9,589 nucleotides of DNA from ANME-2 cluster archaeon (GTDB lineage: Archaea; Halobacteriota; Methanosarcinia; Methanosarcinales; Methanocomedenaceae), in the NCBI GenBank assembly GCA_023544495.1, contig JAMJFV010000066.1, positions 1 to 9,589 of the forward strand, given 5' to 3'. Of this stretch, positions 1 through 8,300 are shown one piece after another. The position numbers were made by a program, and so were the translations under genes. Positions within the stretch are counted from its first letter, which is position 1; each line of letters begins with the position of its first letter. The notes under the pieces are model-generated. The model saw nothing but the letters and a program-made list of their open reading frames with translations. It ran no database searches and was not told where the DNA came from.

Positions 1-399
1 GTACACGTAATCACTTGAGTTGATCGATATGTTCCACATCTGTGATGTATTGATGGTGATAATGTCCCCTAATTCCCATGTGGTCCTTCCAAAGATCGTA
101 TACACATCATTCGGTGTAAGTACCTGCTCGGTACCGTTAAGGTTCAGTAGTATCTGTATGTTCTCGGTCTCGACCATATCCCCGCCACCATGCCTGACAT
201 TGATAATATCATCATCAATATCTACCCAGCTGTCAATATCCACATGCGGCATGGTCGTGCCCTGATATGAAAGTAAGACAACTGCCAGCATCGCAAAAGC
301 AAAAACAGCAATCGCGGTCATTAACAGTTCCCCGATTACCTCGGAAACTGCATTACAATTTTCAACGAAGGTCTTCGTGTTTTTTTCCCTATTTTTCAT
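1..399 (-). CDS. Archaeal type IV pilin, N-terminal 133 residues (3' end outside window)
   Basis: This is a structural subunit of an archaeal type IV pilus-like surface filament, or a minor pilin. I translated it by hand from the ATG at 399-397; the frame is open to base 1. A short charged leader (residues 1-16, several Lys/Arg) is followed by AVSEVIGELLMTA (17-29) and a continuous hydrophobic helix to about residue 43. This is the archaeal Pilin_N (DUF1628-type) signature, with class III signal peptide processing by a PibD/EppA-type peptidase expected just before the V/S of the motif. The exported part carries H70-GGGD74, a motif common in these pilins, and four N-x-S/T sequons (N88, N117, N123, N127). 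The start is supported by a GAGGGTG ribosome binding site at 407-413. It lies 17 bases after the platform gene and follows the ATPase gene, as expected of a pilus operon. The family is confident; which pilin it is remains open. Confidence 0.88.
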   Translation of the reverse strand, partial: MKNREKNTKTFVENCNAVSEVIGELLMTAIAVFAFAMLAVVLLSYQGTTMPHVDIDSWVDIDDDIINVRHGGGDMVETENIQILLNLNGTEQVLTPNDVYTIFGRTTWELGDIITINTSQMWNISINSSDYVY

Positions 400-416
400 A
401 CAGTAACACCCTCTTT

Positions 417-2360
417 TTAAATCAATATCGTAAATACAACATATGCGACCGACATCATAATAACCGAATGTTTAATACCTGAATATACATTGCCATTCCC
501 CATCTGCCCAGCTATTAAACCGGAACACAATCCCTGGATCATAGCTGCATGGAAGAACAGCATAATATATTCTTCCAGATCGAAATCGCTGATCATCTGA
601 AATTGTGATATTGTATCAGGTGAAGGGATCGTAGGAAGGAAAAATGCAGATAGCACATACACAATGAACAGGAATACAAAGAACGCGATGTAGACGATAA
701 AGACGTAGATCGACATCTCGGTAGACCGTGCCTTTTTCAGTTGCTTTTCGACATCAGCGTTTGTTGCTGCTATGGTCAGGATACTTCTGATGTCACTGGT
801 TGATTCGCTTGCTTTGATAATAAGGGTAATAATGCGGGTGATGATATCGGTCCGAATACGGTATTCAAGCTTGCTTAACGCCATGGCTGTTGAAGAACCC
901 CATGAGATATCCATCGCCACTCTTTTTATTTCATCACGCAATACCCCGATCTTTGATTCGGCCACCATGGCTATCGCATCGGCAAGCAATATTCCTGCTT
1001 CATTAATACTTGCCAGTCTTTTCAGGAATTCCGGCATCATGTCCTCTATCTGCATAATGCGTCTGGCATGCAGTTCATAAAATACAATATAAGGTACCAG
1101 AACAATGAAAAAAGCCAGGATGACATGGTCGTCTATCGCATTGATCTTGGCAACGTCAATATACTCGAATTGAACTGCATTGATACGGATTCCCTTAATG
1201 GATGCTACATATACTATATACATCAAACCAAGCGGGACGCTGAAAAAAAAGGTATATCCTGCATTATCCCGCATAGTCCGCAACGGATGTGTAATGATAT
1301 CTGTGAACCGGTAGACCTTTCCATAGAACTGTATCCACTCTATGTGTTTATGTTCTTCTTCTAAAGCAAGTCTGACGGGTGCATCCTTGAAAACATTGAG
1401 TTCTTTTTCCACAATATACGTTTTTTGTGGTTTCTCGCTCGGTCCTGATAGGAAACTCAATATCAACAGGTATATTACCGTGCTAACCGGGATGACCATA
1501 TAGATCAGGACAATTAATATGTTGATCGCAGCAGGCCCGATCAAACCAAGTATCACGAGAATAGTTATCAGGAACAACGGTCCTGCTACAAAGATAGAGA
1601 TATATATCTCTGCCAGTACCCCGAGCGTTTCCAGGAATATTTTTTGTTCCCTTACGGCAACGTAGTGGTATTGTTCTGATTTACTTTTCAGGTAAGCGGT
1701 AATATTACCCCCACTTGATGTCACAGATACCAGTCCGTCAAAAAAATCCCTTAATTTTTCAGATGCTGTGCGGGTGCTCGCGTTGCGGATAGCTGTCAGC
1801 AGATCATGACCGAAATATTCTATATCCCGTATAATATAATTGAATTCCCTGGCAGTCGCACCGTAGATATGGGAGTATGTACTTAAAGACCTGAATATTT
1901 CAAGCATATTCATACCCCCCCGGCTTAATGCATAGAGATAGATAATTGCATGAGGAATGGATTGGTCGATAGATGACTGGCGAATGCTGGATTTAAGAGT
2001 GGGGATAAGAATATAGGTAAAATAGACGATCTTCTGGACAATAATGAAAAGCAGTAGAGCTGCTGCTATTGCAAATACATCGACAATAGTATTATTTGTC
2101 AAGTGGAAAAAATGACCGATCGTATAGATTTTTCCAGGAATAGAGATGCTGTTCAAGGTATCATGTACCATCCAGAATCCAAGAAGCACTGCAAATGTCG
2201 CTGCAAATAGGGAAATGAAGTGCATTCTGGACGCATACTGGACAACTGGTATCTGGATGTGTGCCTGCCGTATCTTTGTCTGGAGCCTGGAGTAATTCTC
2301 CATATGTGTCCTGATGATAAGGTTAAATATTCGATATGCTGCACCATCTATGATATTCAT
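417..2360 (-). CDS. FlaJ/TadC-like type IV pilus (type II secretion F family) membrane platform protein
   Basis: This is a polytopic membrane protein that would form the assembly platform on which the adjacent ATPase acts to polymerise pilin. At 647 residues it holds two T2SSF-type domains, around residues 135-265 and 440-570. Each is a soluble helical stretch containing the family-like pattern of a Gly-containing turn after a helix (SRGGM at 146-150; NEAGI at 453-457) and followed by a strongly hydrophobic pair or single segment. Likely membrane segments are near 48-66, 92-118, 248-272, 278-303, 368-388, 411-430, 551-575, 598-616 and 631-647, with a charged cytoplasmic loop at about 306-367. 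The double-domain size is like that of archaeal FlaJ/GspF2-type proteins rather than the roughly 300-residue bacterial TadB or TadC. The ATG at 2358-2360 has AGGTGG at 2365-2370 four bases upstream. It starts 19 bases after the ATPase stop. It is not called ArlJ because no other archaellum gene is present. Confidence 0.88.
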   Translation of the reverse strand: MNIIDGAAYRIFNLIIRTHMENYSRLQTKIRQAHIQIPVVQYASRMHFISLFAATFAVLLGFWMVHDTLNSISIPGKIYTIGHFFHLTNNTIVDVFAIAAALLLFIIVQKIVYFTYILIPTLKSSIRQSSIDQSIPHAIIYLYALSRGGMNMLEIFRSLSTYSHIYGATAREFNYIIRDIEYFGHDLLTAIRNASTRTASEKLRDFFDGLVSVTSSGGNITAYLKSKSEQYHYVAVREQKIFLETLGVLAEIYISIFVAGPLFLITILVILGLIGPAAINILIVLIYMVIPVSTVIYLLILSFLSGPSEKPQKTYIVEKELNVFKDAPVRLALEEEHKHIEWIQFYGKVYRFTDIITHPLRTMRDNAGYTFFFSVPLGLMYIVYVASIKGIRINAVQFEYIDVAKINAIDDHVILAFFIVLVPYIVFYELHARRIMQIEDMMPEFLKRLASINEAGILLADAIAMVAESKIGVLRDEIKRVAMDISWGSSTAMALSKLEYRIRTDIITRIITLIIKASESTSDIRSILTIAATNADVEKQLKKARSTEMSIYVFIVYIAFFVFLFIVYVLSAFFLPTIPSPDTISQFQMISDFDLEEYIMLFFHAAMIQGLCSGLIAGQMGNGNVYSGIKHSVIMMSVAYVVFTILI

Positions 2361-2379
2361 TGTTCCACCTGCACCGGCA

Positions 2380-4035
2380 CTAGGCCGATTGTAAGATCAG
2401 CTCCGTTAATGTGTTATCATCAATGGCTTTGAGCACATTCCTGGGATTTGTGGAGTATGCCTGTACTACAAGTGAGACAGTGATATAGTCCCGCATCTTT
2501 TTTTCGACCATATAGTCGAGGACCCTCTGCCGGTTATCAAGTTCAGTATTGAGTCTTTCCGTATTCCATCCCCGTGATTGCATAATGCTGTTCAATACAT
2601 GCGATTCCCCCGCGTGCCTGAACAAATCTGTTGCAGGGTCCCAGTAAAATAATTCGTTTATGCGTATGTTACCTGTTTTGGGATCAAGTCCTGTTACTTC
2701 CACAACGGACTGGGTTCGCCTGACCCGGTCATCATGCACAAAAGTGTGTATCTGTATGCACAGGATATCAAGCGATTGCATCATTATATGCGGCACATTG
2801 ATGGGTTCGTTCTCAAGCCGGGTCACAACGGTCTGTACATCACCTGCATGCATGGTAGAATAGGTGGTATGACCGGTAGACATTGCCTGGAAAAGCGTCA
2901 ATGCCTCCTTTCCACGTACTTCTCCGACAATAATGTATTCAGGACGCTGCCGCAGGTTTGCACGCAGCAGGTCATACATAGACACTTCGCCGGTTCCGCC
3001 GAAAATAAATGATTCACGAGTAAGACCGGCGACCCAGTTATCGTGATGTAATGTGATCTCACGGGTATCTTCTATGGATACCACTTTGGAGAGAGGCGGT
3101 ATGAACAGGGATGAAGCGTTCAGCATAGATGTCTTCCCTGAAGCAGTACCCCCTGCAAAAAGGATACTTCGTTTGTTCTCTATGGCAAACCAGAAATATG
3201 CCAGCATTTTGGTGTTACAGGTATTAAATGATATCAGGTCGATAGGAGTGATAGGATCACTTTTGAATTTACGTATCGTGAACGAACTACCCCGGGTCGT
3301 CACCTCTTTGCCAAGAGTGGCCTGCAATCTGGAACCGTCCGGCATGGTCGCATCTACCATCGGTTCCCCGAGGGAGATATATTTACCGCCTCTTTGGCAG
3401 AGTTTGATGACGAATGAGTTGAGTTCTGTTTCCCAAAAGGAGATGTTCGTTTCGATATCCCTGTATTTTGAATGATAAAGGAAAATCGGGATACCAACAC
3501 CATCACAGGAGATATCCTCGATATGCTGGTCCAATGTCAGGGGATGTATTCTTCCATAACCGATATAATTCCGTTTGAGATAATACAATATCTTATGGAT
3601 ACCGGGAACATCAAGTGATGCATGATACCGGTCAAAAAGCCATAATGCCTTTCCTATAAGGACCTCCTCTTTGGTAACTCCTATTGAGGAATCTTTCAGA
3701 GTCAGGATGTCCTGCAGGTCGTCATATACCAGCTCCAGCATTTCTTTTTCAAATGCAGTAAGGAAAGGCTCGACCACATAATAGTGAGCAGTCTCCTTCT
3801 CCTGCACGATGCTGATGAAAGCATATGGCTCATTTACCCAGTATCTTTCAATTTCCTGGTACTTTTCAGGCACTTCGTATTCAATAAGGGGTCCGTGTAC
3901 GGCAGGGTCATATGCAGGAAGACTTTTCAGTTTCCTGGCCCGGATATTTTTAAAGAAAGTGACCGATTTTGAAAATATTGATTGAGTTGACCCGGTAACA
4001 GTGTTCTTTTCTCGATCATCAGGTTCAGTGTCCAT
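2380..4035 (-). CDS. Archaeal type II/IV secretion-type ATPase (FlaI/GspE/TadA-VirB11 family) for pilus assembly
   Basis: This is a cytoplasmic hexameric motor ATPase that would power extension of the pilus whose platform and pilin are encoded next. The 551-residue protein has a charged N-terminal extension (1-60), an N-terminal domain to about 270 and a RecA-like C-terminal domain. All diagnostic motifs are intact: Walker A GGTASGKTS (295-303, K301), the Asp box with IEDTRE (321-326), Walker B region IIVGEVRG (368-375, E372), and the His box GHTTYSTMHAGD (388-399, H389 and H396). Residues 222-250 (LGEPMVDATMPDGSRL and following) match the conserved pre-Walker region of CpaF/TadA-type ATPases. 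The ATG at 4033-4035 has a near-ideal AGGTGA site at 4042-4047 with a 6-base spacer. The stop is TAG. It is not called ArlI because no archaellins, ArlH or ArlF/G genes are visible. Confidence 0.93.
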   Translation of the reverse strand: MDTEPDDREKNTVTGSTQSIFSKSVTFFKNIRARKLKSLPAYDPAVHGPLIEYEVPEKYQEIERYWVNEPYAFISIVQEKETAHYYVVEPFLTAFEKEMLELVYDDLQDILTLKDSSIGVTKEEVLIGKALWLFDRYHASLDVPGIHKILYYLKRNYIGYGRIHPLTLDQHIEDISCDGVGIPIFLYHSKYRDIETNISFWETELNSFVIKLCQRGGKYISLGEPMVDATMPDGSRLQATLGKEVTTRGSSFTIRKFKSDPITPIDLISFNTCNTKMLAYFWFAIENKRSILFAGGTASGKTSMLNASSLFIPPLSKVVSIEDTREITLHHDNWVAGLTRESFIFGGTGEVSMYDLLRANLRQRPEYIIVGEVRGKEALTLFQAMSTGHTTYSTMHAGDVQTVVTRLENEPINVPHIMMQSLDILCIQIHTFVHDDRVRRTQSVVEVTGLDPKTGNIRINELFYWDPATDLFRHAGESHVLNSIMQSRGWNTERLNTELDNRQRVLDYMVEKKMRDYITVSLVVQAYSTNPRNVLKAIDDNTLTELILQSA

Positions 4036-4041
4036 TTTTTT

Positions 4042-4047
4042 TCACCT
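4042..4047 (-). promoter_or_regulatory. Strong ribosome binding site of the pilus ATPase gene
   Basis: AGGTGA followed by six A residues and then ATG. It matches the archaeal anti-Shine-Dalgarno core and fixes the ATPase start at 4035. It is the best-matched site in the window. Confidence 0.8.
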
Positions 4048-4073
4048 GTTATCCTTGTATCGTTAATCGTTTT

Positions 4074-4082
4074 TTATTAAAA
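4074..4082 (-). promoter_or_regulatory. Possible TATA-like element before the pilus genes
   Basis: The 55-base gap between the output-domain regulator and the ATPase contains TTTTAATAA on the minus strand. An archaeal start site about 25 bases downstream would leave a short leader of roughly 15-20 bases before the ATPase ATG. This would give the pilus block its own promoter. The match is weak, the region is AT-rich in any case, and no convincing BRE was identified, so this is only a candidate. Confidence 0.28.
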
Positions 4083-4090
4083 TCCACAAT

Positions 4091-4942
4091 TTAATTCGCA
4101 GTTATCTCAAATAGACAGCAATCATCATCATTCCCGATAGTCTTTTGCACATTTACCTTTACACCTTCAAGCAACCTTCCTGCGATTTGTGAAAACATCC
4201 CTCTTGTCAGGTTACACATGATAGGATTTATCGGGATCTCCTCTACATCCCATGGACAACAGGTTCCTTTAATCGTGCATTTTGTGTCAGTTCCATCATT
4301 CTCAATGAAAAAGTCTCCTCCGAGGCGGTTCATCAAATTGCAGAGAAAAACTCCTACTTTAGCCAGTTCCAATTCTTCAAGTTCATTTTCATATTTTTCA
4401 AATATCGTTCTCTCGACCATATTGGTCATCTGGTGTACTATGATATGTTTTTGCTCAACAGGAAGCGTCTGAAGTAATAATGGGATGAGCATAGTTAAAA
4501 TACTGCGTATATGGTTTTGCATATCCAGCCTGTCACGCTCAAAAAGAAGATTGTCATGCAGGTTCTTCATATGCATCAGGGACTTTACCCTTGTAACAAG
4601 TTCCACCTTGTCTACTGGTTTTGTTAGAAAATCATCTGCACCCGCCTCAATACCTTTAATGCGGTCGTCACGTTGAGAAAGAGCTGTTACCAGTATAACA
4701 GGTATAAATTGAGTTTTTGGATCAGATTTAATTATCCGGCAAACCTCATATCCATCAATATCAGGCATCATGATATCAAGAAGAATAAGGTCTGGTTCCT
4801 CGTTCTTGATCTTTTCAAGCGCCTCTTTCCCATTGAACGCTGTGTTAACATCATAGTCCCTTGCCAGGTGTGCTTCCATCAGCTCTACATTCAACGGTTC
4901 ATCATCCACGACAAGGATCGTTCTTAACTCTTTTTCAGGCAT
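4091..4942 (-). CDS. Response regulator: receiver domain plus Cys-rich methanogen-type output domain
   Basis: This is a two-component response regulator of 283 residues. The receiver (about 7-122) is complete: acidic pair D13/D14, phosphoacceptor D56 in LLDIMMPDIDG, T86 and K108 in the TKP motif. A helical, coiled-coil-like connector follows (about 123-190). The C-terminal part (about 190-283) has no helix-turn-helix, HATPase, GGDEF or other familiar bacterial output. It carries C201, C222, C228/C229, C243 and C275/C276, including GTCCPWD (227-232) and PIMCNLTRGMF (240-250). The layout resembles the methanogen output domains (MetOD) described attached to receivers in methanogenic archaea; I recognise this from memory only. 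A thiol- or metal-linked ligand or protein-interaction role is possible. The ATG at 4942 has AAGGTAC at 4951-4957, and the gene starts 27 bases after the upstream receiver gene. The likely phosphodonor is the neighbouring hybrid kinase. Confidence 0.85.
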   Translation of the reverse strand: MPEKELRTILVVDDEPLNVELMEAHLARDYDVNTAFNGKEALEKIKNEEPDLILLDIMMPDIDGYEVCRIIKSDPKTQFIPVILVTALSQRDDRIKGIEAGADDFLTKPVDKVELVTRVKSLMHMKNLHDNLLFERDRLDMQNHIRSILTMLIPLLLQTLPVEQKHIIVHQMTNMVERTIFEKYENELEELELAKVGVFLCNLMNRLGGDFFIENDGTDTKCTIKGTCCPWDVEEIPINPIMCNLTRGMFSQIAGRLLEGVKVNVQKTIGNDDDCCLFEITAN

Positions 4943-4969
4943 GATAGTGCGTACCTTATTTTGTATGTA

Positions 4970-5335
4970 TTAATTTTCAAGATAACCGGCAACTTGTGAT
5001 TTGAACTGGTGGACATCAATAGGTTTAGGAATATACCCGACACATCCTGCTTTGATGAATCGTTCTTCATCTCCCTTCATAACATGTGCCGTCACTGCAA
5101 TAATAGGAATTTTTGCCATATCCGGATACTCCTTGAACTTTTCCAGCAGTTCAAGCCCGTCCATTTCCGGAAGCTGCATATCAAGTAATATCAGGTCGAA
5201 CTTCATTTCCTTGACCAGTTCAAGTGCCCTGGCACTTTCCTGGGAACCGGTAACCTCATAACCGTATGATTCCAGCAGGTCCACTACAAGTTCCATATTC
5301 ATTGGATTATCTTCAACAACCAGTATATGTGTCAT
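4970..5335 (-). CDS. Stand-alone receiver (CheY/DivK-like response regulator)
   Basis: This 121-residue protein is a single receiver domain with no output domain. It would carry a phosphoryl group from the hybrid kinase to another protein or act by protein-protein contact. All active-site residues are present: E8/D9 (VVEDNPMN), phosphoacceptor D52 (LLDMQLPEMDG), T82 (AVTAH) and K104 (PKP). The VVEDNPMNMELV start and the AVTAHVM stretch are typical of DivK-like and hybrid-kinase receivers. Its ATG overlaps the kinase TGA as ATGA (5335-5332), and GGGAG at 5343-5347 inside the kinase gene serves as ribosome binding site. Translation is therefore probably coupled to the kinase, which argues that the two proteins function together. 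Confidence 0.93.
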   Translation of the reverse strand: MTHILVVEDNPMNMELVVDLLESYGYEVTGSQESARALELVKEMKFDLILLDMQLPEMDGLELLEKFKEYPDMAKIPIIAVTAHVMKGDEERFIKAGCVGYIPKPIDVHQFKSQVAGYLEN

Positions 5336-8300
5336 TGCTTTTCTCCCTTGATCAAACGCAAATTCTCGATCTCATGTACGATATCATCGCTTGTAAACAT
5401 GTTCTTTCGCATGACTGAGACCACGTTGTCGCTCAGTAATTGAATATCGTCATGTGTCAGGTCTTTTCCCGTACAGATAATAATGGGGATGTCTTTTGTT
5501 ACAGGGTCGGCCTTTAATCTTGAAATCACATCAAATCCGTTAATAACCGGCATCATAAGGTCAAGGACCAGTACATCCGGATGTTCACTGAATGCTTTCT
5601 CGATCCCCTCTTCTCCTCCATATGCCCGTATCACGTTATAATCGGGTTCTATCATTGAAGCAACCAATTCCACTATATTTGGTTCGTCATCCACAACAAG
5701 AACTTTTGGCACTTCTACCTCAAGGGTCTGTTTGATCCTGTAAAGAGCCGTAAGGAGAGTATTTCTTTCAACAGGTTTGATGAAATAATCAGCTACACCC
5801 ATGGTGAACCCGATCTCTCTCTGATCCAGCATTGAGATAATGATAACCGGAGTATTACTTGTCCGTGGGATATCTTTCAGTTTTCTAAGAACGCTCCATC
5901 CATCCATGCCTGGTAACATGAGGTCGAGTGTTATGGCAAAAATATCAAAATCTGCGGCTATTGCCAGTGCCTCTTTCCCTGAATACGCCTGAATTACTCT
6001 ATATCCTACGCCTGTAAGTGCTAATTTTAGCAGTTCACTTGCGTTGATATCATCTTCTATCACAAGCACAAGCGGGTCATCTTCTGTTGCACCTTCCGGT
6101 GTAATAATTTCCGGTTTTTGGAACCCATCTATCGTTTCTTTAATTCCGGTTCGTTTTTCTTCAGGGGAACCAGACATACCAGAGAATCCGGGTTCTTTTA
6201 CACTGTCCTGTGCCTTTACACTCCTGGGTTCTTTTACACTATCCTGTGCCCTTACACTCCCAGGTTCTTCTATCTTACCTGCTATCGGGATGGTAAAAGT
6301 GAACGTACTGCCTCTGCCGGGTTCACTTTCCAACCAGATCTTACCCCCATGCAATTCTACAAATCGCTTAACAAGGGCAAGCCCCAGTCCAGTTCCTTCA
6401 TATTTCCTTGAAGCTGATGAATCAAGCTGCTTAAAGGGCTGAAAAAGTTTTTTCTGGTCCTCCTGTGAAATACCGATCCCGGTATCTATGATAGATATCT
6501 GCGCCATGTTATCAACACGATGCGCTTCGATAGTAGCCAAGCCCCCTTCATTGGTGAATTTAATGGAATTTCCCAAAAAGTTGAGGAGGATCTGTTTTAA
6601 TTTATTCTTGTCAGCTTTTATTGTAGTAAGGTCAGGACTGATCTTCGTTTGCATGACAATATTCTTCTTTGATGCCATGGGTGCTGTCACGGCTAATACT
6701 TCATCGAACACAGCAGAAAGTGAGAAATCCTCATAGAACAGGTCCATCTTTCCTGCTTCTACTTTGGAAAGGTCAAGGATATGATTGATCAGTCCTAACA
6801 GATGCTTCCCGCTTGTGAGGATATTTCCGGTATATTTAACCTGTTTTTCATTAAGAGGACCAAAGGTCTCATCATGAAGTATTTCTGAAAAGCCTATGAT
6901 CGAATTGAGAGGGGTTCTCAGTTCATGGCTCATATTGGCCAGGAATTCTGACTTCATTCTGCTTGCTACTGCGATTTCCCGTGTCTTTGTATCAAGCTCA
7001 TCACGCTGGATCTTTAATGTCTCTGCCATATTTTGCATTTGCAGATAGGTATTTACATTATTAACAGCTACACCATGCTGGTCAACGATACGTTTGATGA
7101 ATTCAAGCATTTCCGGTGTGACTTCCTTCAAATGGGACGTGATAATAACACCAAGAAGCATATCTTTGAAAACCATTGGAGTGCTGACAATCGTCTTTGG
7201 AAGAATTTCACATACTCCAGTTTCCATCCTGTATATCGTATTGTCGGGAATATCTTTTACGACAACCATTTTTTTAGAAACCGCAGTCTGGCCAGGAATA
7301 CCTTCTTTTAATTCAAACTCCTGCTGGGATACTTCTTTATTTGCCCCTTGAGTAACATATGGTTCCAGTACCTTGCGTTTATGGTTGTATAAGTAGATCA
7401 CACCAAGAGGCGAATCAGTGTATTTCATTATATTCCTCAAACCTTCACTCAATATCGTATTAAGATCAAGAGTGCTTGCTAAAAGGGTCAGGATCTCATT
7501 ATATGCATTCGAATGATTCTGCTGTATTTGCAGAATTTCGGCTTGTTCTTCAAGGTATTCATTCAACCACTTCATTTCCTGGGTTGTATCAACTACTTTG
7601 TTGTTCCTGTGTTCAAGTGAATCGACCATATGATTAAAAGATTTGGCAACCTCTCCGACTTCATCATTGGTCAAAATGTCGACTTTTTTATATCCTTTCT
7701 CTTCAGCAACGTACCTGGCTGCTTCATTGAGCTTCAATAAGGGTACAGTGATCTTCCTGGTGGCAAAGAGCAATACTGCACCTGCAAAATAAACCGTTAT
7801 GAACATGACTATAAGTGTGGTTTTATTGACACTATCTATTGCTGCTAAATACCTATCCTTAGGATTGCTTACGACAAGTGTCCCTATCATGTCCCCGTTA
7901 TAATTTTTAATTGGAAGAGCAGCATAAACATAGGTATTTGAAAACCGTTCAAATTCACCGATTGGCGTCATTCCCCTTTGAAGTTTGGGCAAAATATCTC
8001 CAGGGATCCTGGTTCCAACAAGTTCGGTGGCTAAAGACATTGAACTGGTTGCTACACAATATTCTCCCTGATAGAGTGCTGAGGTGGCGTCTTCAATTCT
8101 GGAATCAATCTCATCAAGTACTTTGTTCCTGTGATTCAATATCCTGCCGTTTATTAATGCCCCTTCAACCTGCCCATCGATAATTATTGGTTCCAGGTGC
8201 ATTTGAACCATGGAAGATGTGATAAGTTCAGTGTTGTCTCCCTCAATTTCCTCTTTAATAAGGACTCCGGTATAGATCAACTCCTTCTCAAGGTCTCTTT

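Noticed and set aside
20..482. Two plus-strand open frames of 81 and 71 residues at the left end
   Set aside because: They have no recognisable domain, and the opposite strand encodes an unmistakable pilin and the end of the platform protein.
417..4035. Archaellum genes arlI/arlJ
   Set aside because: The ATPase and platform belong to the same superfamily, but no archaellin, ArlF/G or ArlH is seen, and the pilin has the Pilin_N-type AVSEVIGELLM signature, so a non-archaellum pilus is more likely.
4490..4560. H144-I-R-S in the regulator connector as a histidine kinase H box
   Set aside because: No N, G1 or G2 ATP-binding motifs follow; the stretch looks like a helical linker between receiver and output domain.
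6044..6442. Plus-strand open frames with repeated Ser/Leu/Phe-rich peptides opposite the kinase linker
   Set aside because: They are antisense shadows; the repetition comes from the tandem repeat in the kinase, and the minus-strand frame carries intact conserved domains on both sides.
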